A DNA stretch of 64,000 nt, taken from JABCZH01 sp963803775 (GTDB lineage: Bacteria; Acidobacteriota; Terriglobia; Terriglobales; Acidobacteriaceae). A program made the position numbers and the translations under genes. The notes below the pieces were generated by a model. The model had not been told where the DNA came from. It saw nothing but the letters and a program-made list of their open reading frames with translations, and searched no databases. Positions 9,489-17,739 of the stretch are shown here, piece after piece; the first letter of the stretch is position 1; the number at the start of each line of letters is the position of its first letter. The stretch covers positions 310,001 to 374,000 of the forward strand of contig CAWDNS010000002.1 of assembly GCA_963803775.1 (NCBI GenBank). Direction: 5' to 3'.

Positions 9489-9947
9489 TTATGGCTTGGA
9501 ATCGGGCTTGAGGCGTTTGATCATGCGGATTTCAGTGCCGTTCTTGTGAAATTTCACTTCGTCCATAAGTTGATTGATCAGGAAAATGCCGCGGCCGTGG
9601 TCGGAATAAATGTTCTCTCCAACTACGGGGCTGGGGATGGCTCCTGGGTCGAAGCCCTTGCCGGGGTCACGGACCACGATCAGCAGATCGCCGTGCTGAT
9701 CGCAGGCAACATCGCATTCGATGTTCTTGGACGGGTCGGATTTGGCGCCGTGCACAATGGCATTGGCCAAGGCTTCGGTCAACGCCAGTTCGATGGCGTC
9801 TTCCGCCCCAGAGGCGCAATCAATCTTGCGGAGCACTTCCATAATCCCGTGTACGACATGATCGACGGCCTTCTGATCGGCGGCCAACTTCACGTTCAAC
9901 TTCAAGATTAGTTTGTCGAGATCAAAATCGTGACCGTGATCGTCCAA
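9489..9947 (-). CDS. RsbW/SpoIIAB-type anti-sigma factor kinase (HATPase_c_2)
   Basis: Small (152 aa) GHKL-ATPase protein of the anti-sigma factor/serine kinase family. The N box is ELALTEALANAIVHG, the G1 region is VRDPGKGFDP and a second glycine motif is DHGRGIFLI. Proteins of this type bind a sigma factor or phosphorylate an STAS anti-anti-sigma partner; neither partner is in the window. It is the last gene of the phoH-ybeY-corC-era cluster, 44 bp after era, and its stop abuts the stop of the rightward Ser/Thr kinase. It could equally be a stand-alone ATPase output module. Confidence 0.85.
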   Translation of the reverse strand: MDDHGHDFDLDKLILKLNVKLAADQKAVDHVVHGIMEVLRKIDCASGAEDAIELALTEALANAIVHGAKSDPSKNIECDVACDQHGDLLIVVRDPGKGFDPGAIPSPVVGENIYSDHGRGIFLINQLMDEVKFHKNGTEIRMIKRLKPDSKP

Positions 9948-9991
9948 GTGTATCCGTCCCTTTCCGCGAAGGCTTTCTTATCTCGGCCCGC

Positions 9992-10924
9992 TCATCGCGA
10001 GCCCGCAAGGTGCTCCAGTTGACGCCTCCAGTCGAGATCCTCGACGAAGGCATGCGACTCACGCCAGTCAGGGCGTACTTTCACGAATAATTGAAGGTAG
10101 ACGCGTGTGCCCACCATTTTTTCAATCTGGAGACGCGCCGTGGTACCGATGGACTTCAGCATCTGTCCCTGCTTGCCAACCAGAATTCGCTTTTGGCCGT
10201 CGCGCTCACAATAGATAACAGCAGCGATGCGGGTGAGCCTGGCTCCCTCTTCGAACCGCTCGACGACCACGGTGGTGGCGTGGGGCACTTCTTCACTGGT
10301 GGCAAACAGAACCTGCTCACGAATCAGTTCAGCCACCATGAAGCGCACGGGTTGGTCGGTAATCTGATCCTCCGGGAAGTAGGGCACTCCCTTGGGGAGG
10401 GCCATCACCACATGGTCCAACAGAACGTCTAATCCTACCTTCTTGCGGGCGGAGAGGGGAATGATTTGTTTGAAATCGTAGAGCCCCCGGTATTGCTCGA
10501 TCATAGGCAGCAGTTTGTCCTTGCGGGCCACGAGGTCAATCTTATTCAGCAATAGAAAAACCGGGGTGTCGGATTTTTTGGCTATGTCGAGCACAAACTG
10601 ATCGCCCTCGGCAAATTTCCTGGTGACGTCCACGATCAGGAGGAGGAGATTGCAGCCCTCTATGGCGCCTCGTACTTCTGTCATCATCTTGCGTCCGAGT
10701 GAGCTGTCAGGCTGATGAACGCCCGGAGTATCGAGGAGGACAATCTGGCCGGCGTGCCTTCCCTTCTGCTTGGGAACTTGCACGATTCCGAGGATACGGT
10801 TGCGTGTGGTCTGCGGTTTGGGGCTGACAATGGCCAGCTTCTGGCCCACCAGCGCATTGAGCAAGGTGGATTTGCCGGCGTTGGGCCGGCCCAGAATGCA
10901 CACGAATCCAGAATGAAAGGCCAT
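9992..10924 (-). CDS. era: GTPase Era, 30S ribosome assembly
   Basis: Essential GTPase that binds the 3' end of 16S rRNA during 30S maturation. At 310 aa it matches the family length. G1 is GRPNAGKST near residue 12, G3 is DTPGVH, G4 is NKID, and the C-terminal KH domain carries VGKQGQMLKSIG with the following LQLFVKVRPDWR block typical of Era. It lies in the conserved order phoH-ybeY-corC-era, 38 bp downstream of corC. Confidence 0.96.
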   Translation of the reverse strand: MAFHSGFVCILGRPNAGKSTLLNALVGQKLAIVSPKPQTTRNRILGIVQVPKQKGRHAGQIVLLDTPGVHQPDSSLGRKMMTEVRGAIEGCNLLLLIVDVTRKFAEGDQFVLDIAKKSDTPVFLLLNKIDLVARKDKLLPMIEQYRGLYDFKQIIPLSARKKVGLDVLLDHVVMALPKGVPYFPEDQITDQPVRFMVAELIREQVLFATSEEVPHATTVVVERFEEGARLTRIAAVIYCERDGQKRILVGKQGQMLKSIGTTARLQIEKMVGTRVYLQLFVKVRPDWRESHAFVEDLDWRRQLEHLAGSR

Positions 10925-10962
10925 GGGTGTTTAGGCGGGCAGCGGGCAGCCCACTACAAGAA

Positions 10963-12228
10963 CTATATCAGCCTCATCTGCTTTGGCTCGACTGCGGAGA
11001 TCCGGACGCGCTTGACGCGGCGCTCGGTGGACTCCAGCACTTCAAAGCGTAGTCCGTCTTCTTCTACGACCTCGCCTTTCTGGGGAATGCGTCCGGCCAA
11101 CTCGCTCACCAAGCCGGCAACGGTCGCGGATTCTTTACCTTCGGGGCGCATGCCGAAAAGTTCGTCCAGGCGATCGACATCCATGTTGCCGGCGACAACA
11201 TAGGAGTGATCACTTTCGCGAATGAGTTCGGCTTTTTCATGCTCATCGCGAATCTCACCCACAATTTCTTCCACGAGATCCTCGATGGTGACGAGGCCAG
11301 CGACTCCGCCGTATTCGTCCACCACAATGGCCATGCGGATGTTGTTTTTCTGCATCTCGCGCAGGAGTTCACTGCCCCGCTTGCTCTCGGGGACGAAGTA
11401 GACATCCCTGCGCATAAGGGTGTCGACGGTACGGGCACGGGCTTCGGTGTCGGGGACTTGTAGCACATCCTGGGCGTAAACAATGCCCTTAATGTTGTGA
11501 ATGGTGCCTTCGAAGACGGGGACGCGAGAGTAGGGTTTTTCGCGTAACAGCTCGACGAACTGCTCAACGGTTGTATTAGTGGAGACGGCGACTATGTCGG
11601 GCCGCGGCTTCATGGCTTCGCGAACAGTTTTTTCGCCGAATTCCACCACGGATTGAATGAGGTCGCGATTGCTTTCATCCAAAATACCTTCTTCCCGGCC
11701 AGCTTCGATCAGCGCGTCGACGGCTTCGGCCTGGGTTTCTGGCTGTTCCTCGGAATGCTCTTTGGTAAGAGCAGTCACGGACCGCAAGAAGCCCAGGACC
11801 AGAGTAGCGGGCAGGGCGAGATAGATGACGACCCGCAACACCAATACCCAGTGGGCCAGCCATTGGCCTTTGGTTCGCATGAAAAAGACAAAGGGCAGGA
11901 AGCGGTTGAAGATGATAACGATGAGAATCAGGCCGAGGGTAGCCTGAAGAATTTCTTCGATCCTCCAAGTGCCTTCGCGAAATACTGCGAAGCCGAGCAG
12001 CAATGCAATGGCGGCGGTTGTGAGTTGCGCAAGGACGGCGACCGATAAAGCTGCCCGTTCGCGGCTGAACTTCAGTCGTGGCTCGACGCTCTGCTCGAAA
12101 GCATCAATGTTGTCCTGAAATTCGCGGGAAAGGAATTTGCCTATCTCAGAGTAGAGGCGGTCGACATAGGAGACGAGGGTCAGCAGACAGCACAGAAGGA
12201 GCAGCCCGATGGCAATGGCAAAGTTCAT
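10963..12228 (-). CDS. CorC/HlyC-family membrane protein with CBS pair and CorC_HlyC domain
   Basis: Hemolysin-C/CorC family protein (421 aa), implicated in this family in divalent-metal (Mg/Co) homeostasis. Three to four membrane segments occupy about 1-160. A CBS pair follows (VREAMKPRPDIVAVS and the VPESKRGSELLREMQK region, then IVVDEYGGVAGLVTIEDLVE), and a C-terminal CorC_HlyC domain ends the protein. The membrane region is not an obvious standard DUF21, so the membrane topology is less certain. Its start overlaps the ybeY stop by 4 nt (ATGA). The ybeY-corC linkage is widely conserved. Confidence 0.88.
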   Translation of the reverse strand: MNFAIAIGLLLLCCLLTLVSYVDRLYSEIGKFLSREFQDNIDAFEQSVEPRLKFSRERAALSVAVLAQLTTAAIALLLGFAVFREGTWRIEEILQATLGLILIVIIFNRFLPFVFFMRTKGQWLAHWVLVLRVVIYLALPATLVLGFLRSVTALTKEHSEEQPETQAEAVDALIEAGREEGILDESNRDLIQSVVEFGEKTVREAMKPRPDIVAVSTNTTVEQFVELLREKPYSRVPVFEGTIHNIKGIVYAQDVLQVPDTEARARTVDTLMRRDVYFVPESKRGSELLREMQKNNIRMAIVVDEYGGVAGLVTIEDLVEEIVGEIRDEHEKAELIRESDHSYVVAGNMDVDRLDELFGMRPEGKESATVAGLVSELAGRIPQKGEVVEEDGLRFEVLESTERRVKRVRISAVEPKQMRLI

Positions 12229-12677
12229 CGTGATGGCGGCATGGCGGCGGCGCTTCTTTCTGTAAGACCCAAAACCAACCCCAGACTGCGTCGCAAGCTG
12301 CGCTCTTTTCTTGCCATTTGACCATGGTCGTGTTCGTGGTCAAAACCGGCCAGGTGCAGCAGGCCATGCAAACATAGAATCTTGATCTCATCGGCAGCGG
12401 CGTAGCCGAGGCGCTTGGCGTTCTGTTTCGCAATGTCCACGGAGATGGCGATGTCACCCGCGAAACCGTTGTGCGGACTGTCCCCTGCGGGAAACGATAA
12501 CACGTCGGTGGGTTGATTCTTGCCCCGGAAGCGGCGGTTCAAGGCTCGCAAGTCCCGGCTGCCGGCAAGCAATACGTCCACCGAGCCGCGCAATCCGGCG
12601 CTGCGCTGAGCGCGGGCTACAAAACGGCTAAGCGCAGTGGCGCTCAATCCAGCTACGGGTTTTCGGATGATGACCAT
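12225..12677 (-). CDS. ybeY: Endoribonuclease YbeY (16S rRNA 3'-end maturation)
   Basis: Single-strand-specific metallo-endoribonuclease required for 16S rRNA 3' processing and ribosome quality control. About 150 aa. The zinc motif HGLLHLAGFDH (HxxxHxxxxxH) is intact, and the preceding TDVLSFP motif is diagnostic. The ATG at 12677 follows an AGAGAGG ribosome site. The frame is open upstream to 12941, but that extension reads through phoH and is Cys/Ser-rich noise. The gene lies between phoH and corC. Confidence 0.95.
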   Translation of the reverse strand: MVIIRKPVAGLSATALSRFVARAQRSAGLRGSVDVLLAGSRDLRALNRRFRGKNQPTDVLSFPAGDSPHNGFAGDIAISVDIAKQNAKRLGYAAADEIKILCLHGLLHLAGFDHEHDHGQMARKERSLRRSLGLVLGLTERSAAAMPPSR

Positions 12678-12700
12678 TAACCTCTCTCTGCAAAAGCAAA

Positions 12701-12730
12701 CAGGAGGGCAGCCGCACGGGCACCCTCCTG
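12701..12730 (-). terminator. Hairpin with U-rich tail between phoH and ybeY
   Basis: Arms CAGGAGGG (12701-12708) and CCCTCCTG (12723-12730) pair perfectly, with a further GCC/GGC inside. Read leftward, the stem is followed by TTTGCTTTTG. It lies 14 nt after the phoH stop and 24 nt before the ybeY start. It may be a partial terminator or processing hairpin that sets phoH above its downstream genes. Confidence 0.55.
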
Positions 12731-12744
12731 CCGATTCCAACTCT

Positions 12745-13809
12745 TTATTCCCTAGTGTCGATCTCTTCTGCTGCCTGGTTCGGGGACACGATATTCTCCT
12801 GAGCGGCGCGACTGCCGCCGTTCGATTTTCTCGGGTCTGGGTCGAGCAACAACAACTGCTCCGCGACCCGAGTTTTGTGCTCGTCGTAGGCACGGATGAT
12901 TCGTTGCACCAGGTGGTGGCGGACGACGTCGCTGTCATCAAAGTAGGCGAAGTTCAGACCCTCGACGTTTTTCAGGACGTCGATGACTTCGAGCAAGCCG
13001 CTGCGTCGGGCATTGGGCAAGTCGATCTGCGTGATGTCACCGGTAATGACGGCTTTGGAGTTGAAGCCTAGGCGAGTGACAAACATCTTCATCTGCTCGG
13101 AGGTGGTATTTTGTGCCTCATCGAGAATTACGAAGGAATCGTTGAGGGTGCGTCCACGCATGAAGGCGATGGGAGCGATCTCGATCACGTTCTTTTCAAG
13201 ATAGCGATCGACTTTCTCGGGCTCAAGCAGGTCATAAAGCGCGTCGTACAGAGGGCGAAGGTAAGGATCGATTTTGTCCTGCAACGTTCCCGGTAAAAAC
13301 CCCAGGCGCTCGCCGGCTTCAACGGCGGGGCGAGCGAGAATGATGCGGTTCACGCGTTTCGAGAGCAGCGCGGAGATGGCCATGGCGACGGCGAGATAAG
13401 TCTTGCCGGTGCCTGCGGGGCCGATGCCGAAGACCATGTCATGTTTTTCGATGGCTTCGAGGTAGCGGCGCTGGTTGACACTCTTGGGCTGGACGGTGCG
13501 GCGTCCGGTGGCGCGTTGGCGGCCTGCCTCGGCCAAACCTCGCAGCGTGGCTTTGGGATCACCCATAAGCACACGCAGCATGCTGTTGAGATCGCCGTTG
13601 TTGAAGACGTGTCCGGAACGGCGGAGATGTTCGTAATCGGCGAAGACTTGCTGGGCTCGTTCGACGGCGCTGGTGGCACCGTGGAGTTCGATGGCATTCG
13701 AGCGCAGGTCGATGGTGATGTGCAGGCCGTCTTCGAGGACGTGCAGATTTTCGTCCCTGGTGCCGAACAGGGTTTGAATGTTAGGAGTGATCTCGATACT
13801 TTTCTTCAT
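12745..13809 (-). CDS. phoH: PhoH-family ATPase
   Basis: PhoH-like P-loop ATPase (354 aa), a family linked to RNA metabolism together with YbeY. The Walker A motif GPAGTGKTYLAVA is near residue 150 and Walker B is SFVILDEAQNT, followed by KMFVTRLGFNSKAVITGDITQ, as is standard. An N-terminal KH-like stretch (residues 1-110) precedes the ATPase domain. It is the first gene of the phoH-ybeY-corC-era-rsbW run. The precise role of the family remains poorly defined. Confidence 0.93.
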   Translation of the reverse strand: MKKSIEITPNIQTLFGTRDENLHVLEDGLHITIDLRSNAIELHGATSAVERAQQVFADYEHLRRSGHVFNNGDLNSMLRVLMGDPKATLRGLAEAGRQRATGRRTVQPKSVNQRRYLEAIEKHDMVFGIGPAGTGKTYLAVAMAISALLSKRVNRIILARPAVEAGERLGFLPGTLQDKIDPYLRPLYDALYDLLEPEKVDRYLEKNVIEIAPIAFMRGRTLNDSFVILDEAQNTTSEQMKMFVTRLGFNSKAVITGDITQIDLPNARRSGLLEVIDVLKNVEGLNFAYFDDSDVVRHHLVQRIIRAYDEHKTRVAEQLLLLDPDPRKSNGGSRAAQENIVSPNQAAEEIDTRE

Positions 13810-14093
13810 TCAGTTTTGGCGTCGGCCTCCGCGCGCCGGTTGCAGGTGCTCGACGGGTGGGTTAGATGCGGGCAGGGCGATGTTTGCAGCGCAAAAAGTC
13901 GTCTTCGGTGTGGAGGTGAAGCCCGCCGGAATGCTCGCTCGCAAGGTGCAAGCAACTGCCATTAGGGATAGGGTATCGCGGGGATGGAGGGGAGTCAATG
14001 GGCGAGATGGGTTGGAAGCGGGCCGACAGATCACGTTTGGAATTCAGAAGAATTGGTGGGATCATTGGAGCAAAAGGCAACAGAGGAAGCCGC

Positions 14094-14426
14094 ATGAAAC
14101 CATTCGCGATTCTGTCCTGTGTTTTGACAATGGCTACACTGGCAACTTGCCAGGGAGCGCCGGAGCGGGATTACGTACCTAACTCAGAAACTGCAATAGC
14201 GATAACGGAGGCCGTGTTAATTCCCGTTTTCGGCAAGAAACAAACTGAGTCCGAGCGTCCGTATAGCGCCACCCTCAATGGGGGAGTTTGGACTGTGACG
14301 GGAACTCTACGTTGCGCCGATGGTAAGCCTCAAGGAGCTGCCCTACCGACATGTGTCGGCGGGGTCGCAAAAGTGCAGATTTCAAAGAAAGACGCCCGCA
14401 TCGTTTTGATGGAGCATGGCAAGTAA
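14094..14426 (+). CDS. Secreted NTF2-fold immunity-protein-like small protein
   Basis: A 110-residue protein with a hydrophobic N-terminus (about 1-18, ending LATC) that looks like a signal peptide; Thr before Cys makes a lipobox doubtful. The mature part has the pattern of the NTF2-imm family: VPNSETAIAITEAV, then VFGKKQTESERPY, GVWTVTGTL, GGVAKVQISKKDARI and a terminal HGK. ATG 14094 follows CAGAGGAAG, a good ribosome site; the frame is open 96 nt further upstream without a signal sequence. No polymorphic toxin lies nearby, so an immunity role is doubtful. The 284 bp upstream (13810-14093) show no gene. Confidence 0.65.
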   Translation: MKPFAILSCVLTMATLATCQGAPERDYVPNSETAIAITEAVLIPVFGKKQTESERPYSATLNGGVWTVTGTLRCADGKPQGAALPTCVGGVAKVQISKKDARIVLMEHGK

Positions 14427-14545
14427 TGACATACCTGGCCCAATACCGGTTTGACCGGGCGGCGTTACTCCCGTAGAATAAGCAGGTTGGAATCGGCCTG
14501 CCGATTTAGACTCAACGACAATTAAGCGAAGGTAAACAAGCTTCC

Positions 14546-14809
14546 ATGGCTAATCATTTTTCGGCGCTGAAACGCGCCCGTCAGACTGAGAAACGAACCG
14601 CCCGCAACCGGGCCAACACGTCGCGTTTGCGCTCTGCCCTGCGGCAGTTGCGCGAGGCGCTTACCAAGGGCGACAAGACGGCGGCGGAGAAGGTGTTCCG
14701 GCAGACCGTGTCTGCGCTGGATAAAGCGGTGCAGAAGGGCGTGATCCATAACAATACCGCGTCGCGATATAAGTCGCGGTTGAGCGCGCGACTGCACGCG
14801 GTGAAATAG
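14546..14809 (+). CDS. rpsT: 30S ribosomal protein S20
   Basis: Primary 16S rRNA-binding protein of the 30S subunit (87 aa). The sequence opens MANHFSALKRARQTEKR and is strongly basic and helical, as in S20 (SALKRxRQxxKRxxRN and the terminal NTASRYKSRLSARL). The ATG lies after a purine-rich GCGAAGG site. It is monocistronic and converges on holA across a repeat element that begins at its own stop codon. Confidence 0.95.
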   Translation: MANHFSALKRARQTEKRTARNRANTSRLRSALRQLREALTKGDKTAAEKVFRQTVSALDKAVQKGVIHNNTASRYKSRLSARLHAVK

Positions 14810-15011
14810 GCTCTTGGCTTTTGGCCATTAGCTTTTGGCCATTAGCTTTTGGCCCTTCGGAGACCTCTTAACCGCTCTTTCGCCCCTTCGGGGCTTGATC
14901 CCATTTTGCAATTCTACCCAGGGCTTACGCCCTGGGCTGCATTCTCACGCCGCTTCGCGGCTAAGGGCCTTCCGCTTTTGGCTAAGAGCTAAAGGCTAAT
15001 AGCCAAGAGCC
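14809..15011. repeat. Composite palindromic repeat element between rpsT and holA
   Basis: The 203-bp gap between convergent rpsT and holA is bounded by perfect 11-bp inverted arms GGCTCTTGGCT (14809-14819) and AGCCAAGAGCC (15001-15011). Inside are two and a half tandem copies of a TTTTGGCCATTAGC unit, and small hairpins including GCCCC-TTC-GGGGC, CCCAGGGC-TTAC-GCCCTGGG and GCCGC-TTC-GCGGC. No coding is supported. It could act as a bidirectional terminator or be a mobile REP-like element. Confidence 0.7.
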
Positions 15012-15014
15012 TTT

Positions 15015-16139
15015 TCACACTTGCAGTTCTTCCTGCGACCAGCCAGGGACCTCGGGCTTCAGTTCGGCGGTCAAGTCGAGCACCAATTTTTCGAGGACCA
15101 TGCGCTTGCTGGGAGGATTCGAGCGTAGGGCTAGGTCTGTCTTGGCTACGAGGCGGATGGCGCGGGTCAGTTCCCTCTTTGACTTGTAGCGGCGGGCTTG
15201 ACGGATGATGTCATCGGCGGCGAACGGGGGCACGCGGAATCCCTGCCAGAGCGCGGCCCACAGCATCCGTTGGTCGCGGACGTTGCGCTCGAGGATCACC
15301 AGCATTTGGCGGAAAGTCTTGGCCAGCATGTAGAGATGGCCGATGGCGGCTTCGTCGCCGTCGCCGGTGGTGAGGATGGCGTCGAGCATTTCTAGGGCGC
15401 GGACGCGGTCTTTGGCGGAGATGGCGTCGGTGAGTTCGTATAACGACCGCTGCTTGGCGGCTAGCACCATGGTTTCCACATCGCCCAGAGTGATGTGTTT
15501 CTTCTGGCCCACGTAAAGCATCAACTTTTCGATTTCGTTCGAAACCATCATCATGTCGCCGCCGAGAGCGTCGACCAATTCGCGGGAGGCGTCGGCATCG
15601 ATTTTCACGCTATGCGTGAGACAGTATTCGCCGATCCAGCGGACGGCTTCGCTTTCCTCCACCCGCGACAGCTCGACGATGGTGCAGTAACTGCCCATGG
15701 ACTCGCGGATACGCTCGTAACGGTCTTTGTCGGTCATTTCCATACGACGGGCATCGGCGGGGATGCTGATGTGGTCGGCGACGAAGATGAGGACAGCGTC
15801 GGGATTGGGATCTTTGCAGTAGGCTTCGATGGCGGCGAGTTTCTCTTCGTTCGATCCGCGGCCGAAAAGATTCTTGACACCGCGAACGAAGAAAACCTGA
15901 AACGGCGCCATCAGCGAGGGGGTGCGGGCGCGGTCAAGGACTTCGGCAAGGTCGGTGTCAGCGAGATCGAATTCGAACAGGCTGAAGTCACGCAGATCAG
16001 CAGGGACCAGATGCTCAAGAATGGCCTCACGGCAACGCTTGCGAAAAAAAGTTTCGTCCCCCACGAACACATAGGCCGGGCGCAGCTTGTGGGCCTGCAC
16101 TTCGGAAACAAAGCGGTCGGCCTGGGCGAAGGCGCGCAT
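15015..16139 (-). CDS. holA: DNA polymerase III subunit delta
   Basis: Clamp-loader delta subunit (374 aa) that opens the beta clamp. The N-terminus RPAYVFVGDETFFRKRCREAI fits the HolA motif, and the middle region has the AAA+-like lid VVELSRVEESEAVRWI and DALGGDMMMVSNEIEKL, typical of HolA. The C-terminal collar domain follows. Its ATG coincides with the lptE stop region, so lptE-holA are coupled, a linkage conserved in many Gram-negatives. Confidence 0.92.
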   Translation of the reverse strand: MRAFAQADRFVSEVQAHKLRPAYVFVGDETFFRKRCREAILEHLVPADLRDFSLFEFDLADTDLAEVLDRARTPSLMAPFQVFFVRGVKNLFGRGSNEEKLAAIEAYCKDPNPDAVLIFVADHISIPADARRMEMTDKDRYERIRESMGSYCTIVELSRVEESEAVRWIGEYCLTHSVKIDADASRELVDALGGDMMMVSNEIEKLMLYVGQKKHITLGDVETMVLAAKQRSLYELTDAISAKDRVRALEMLDAILTTGDGDEAAIGHLYMLAKTFRQMLVILERNVRDQRMLWAALWQGFRVPPFAADDIIRQARRYKSKRELTRAIRLVAKTDLALRSNPPSKRMVLEKLVLDLTAELKPEVPGWSQEELQV

Positions 16140-16663
16140 CAGAACCCCTCCAGAATATTGGAAACCAGGGTCTGGGCAAAGTCACGAGAAAGGCGCTGGT
16201 AGGCTGGGGTATCTTCCTCGAAGAAACTGTTGGGGTCGCTTGATATCTCATACTGCTCCCGGAACAAATACGCGGGATTCTGATAGAGGACTTTGCCCTG
16301 CTTGTCTTTCAAGACCACGCTCATGGAAATGACGACCAGCATGCTGGCGGCGCGTCCAGTCTTCGAGTCGTAGATCATGGGCGTGGTGGAGGTGGCGAGT
16401 ACAGTACCCTTCAGCGTGGCGTCCGCATCGGCGTCCACTTGATTGATGATGTGGTAATGAGTGCGAGTGATCATCTCGCGGACGACCGCGGCGGTCAACA
16501 TCTGTTCAATTCTGTAGGTGTGGGTCTGATTGATGAACGCGGGGATGGCGATGGTACGAACATTCTCAGGAATGGTGGTGGCCTTGCCGGCGGTGTGGTA
16601 GCCACAGCTGAGTACCGGCAGACAGAGGAGGCAAACGAAAGCGCAGCGCAGTACGGGGCTCAT
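16139..16663 (-). CDS. lptE: LPS-assembly lipoprotein LptE
   Basis: Outer-membrane lipoprotein that plugs LptD in LPS export (about 174 aa). A signal peptide ends in the lipobox LSC (VLSCGYHTAGK). The following IPENVRTIAIPAFINQT block and the VDADATLKGTVLA strand match the LptE/RlpB family. ATG 16663 overlaps the preceding gene's stop (ATGA). Upstream in-frame sequence lacks a signal peptide and was left out. Together with lpxB it indicates an LPS-bearing outer membrane. Confidence 0.85.
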   Translation of the reverse strand: MSPVLRCAFVCLLCLPVLSCGYHTAGKATTIPENVRTIAIPAFINQTHTYRIEQMLTAAVVREMITRTHYHIINQVDADADATLKGTVLATSTTPMIYDSKTGRAASMLVVISMSVVLKDKQGKVLYQNPAYLFREQYEISSDPNSFFEEDTPAYQRLSRDFAQTLVSNILEGF

Positions 16664-17739
16664 TGGATCTTGCCCCGCGGACGAGCAGCTGCCATGCTCT
16701 CGGCACATTCGACAGCGGTCGAAGCCGCGATGCGCAGATTGTCGGATGCTGCCCACAACCAGAAGCTCTTAGGCTGATTGGAATCGGGGAGAACCGAGAG
16801 TTGAATGTCGGATTGTCCAGCTGCATTGACGTTGCTGGGGGCGTCGTCAGCGCCGAGCGTAAGGTTGATGTGCTCTCCGGCTAGAACCTGCGAAACGTTA
16901 TGAATATCGACGGTTTGGTCGATTTCCACGTTGATGGCGAACGCGTGTCCGTGGAAGATAGGTGCCTGCAGCAACAGCAAAGAGAGCGCGGGAGCGGACG
17001 CTCCGGCGATCTTGGCGTAATGTTTACGAACGCGGGTCTCGACAGTTGTCAACGCAGGCACAGCTTGCTCGCCGTAGCGAGCCAGCATATTAAAGGCAAC
17101 CTGGGCATCGAAGACGCTCTTGGGCAATTGCTGAAACGAGAGCAGATTCACGGTTTGCTGGTGGAGCTCATCCATGCCTTTTTGACCGTGTTCGGATGCA
17201 GGCTCGAAGACGGTGGCGGAAGCTCGAACTACCTTGGCGGTTTTTTGTACACGCAGCATCAGCAGAGCCAGCACCACGGAAGCGGGGTGCGCGGTCACGA
17301 CCGGACCGGGTTGCAATTCTGGGACCAGGGGCTGAGCTAGCAGACGCTCGATCCAGGGGGAACGAACAGCGGTTCCGGCTTCGTCTTCGAGGGCGTAGGT
17401 CAAATCGACGATATCAGAGCCGGCATCGCGGGCAAGCTTCCAGTTCTTGCGGGCAGACTCGGGATCGGCGGCGAAGAAAGTGAAGTCGATATTGCGGAAT
17501 TCGTCGGCGCGGACTTTCTGGATGAAAGTAACCTCGTCACCCACGGATTCTAGTTTGCCCAGGGACTCGTCGTCATCCAGAAGCTTGACGTCGAGCGAGG
17601 GAAAGTTGCGGTCGTTTAAAACCTCGGAAAGTTCCTTGCCCTGGAGCGATCCGGCGCCGACGATGGCAACGCGGTAGAAACTGCCTCCACGGGCAGGATC
17701 GACGTGGGAAACGGCGGGCGATTTCAAGTTCGAACTCAT
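16660..17739 (-). CDS. Aspartate-semialdehyde dehydrogenase homologue lacking the catalytic Cys (Usg-like)
   Basis: A 359-residue protein with the ASADH fold: NAD-binding start YRVAIVGAGSLQGKELSEVL near 22-41, the dimerisation-domain block FEPASEHGQKGMDELHQQT near 178-196, and GHAFAINVEI near 264. At the active site the usual NPxC is replaced by HPAS (151-154), so the nucleophilic Cys is Ser154. This is the pattern of Usg-like paralogues rather than an active Asd. It lies in the psd-pssA-lptE-holA run and overlaps lptE. Whether it keeps any enzymatic role is unknown. Confidence 0.8.
   Translation of the reverse strand: MSSNLKSPAVSHVDPARGGSFYRVAIVGAGSLQGKELSEVLNDRNFPSLDVKLLDDDESLGKLESVGDEVTFIQKVRADEFRNIDFTFFAADPESARKNWKLARDAGSDIVDLTYALEDEAGTAVRSPWIERLLAQPLVPELQPGPVVTAHPASVVLALLMLRVQKTAKVVRASATVFEPASEHGQKGMDELHQQTVNLLSFQQLPKSVFDAQVAFNMLARYGEQAVPALTTVETRVRKHYAKIAGASAPALSLLLLQAPIFHGHAFAINVEIDQTVDIHNVSQVLAGEHINLTLGADDAPSNVNAAGQSDIQLSVLPDSNQPKSFWLWAASDNLRIAASTAVECAESMAAARPRGKIQ

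Noticed and set aside
15495..16202. Open frame of 235 codons on the plus strand
   Set aside because: Antisense to holA and lptE; His/Phe-rich and lacking motifs.
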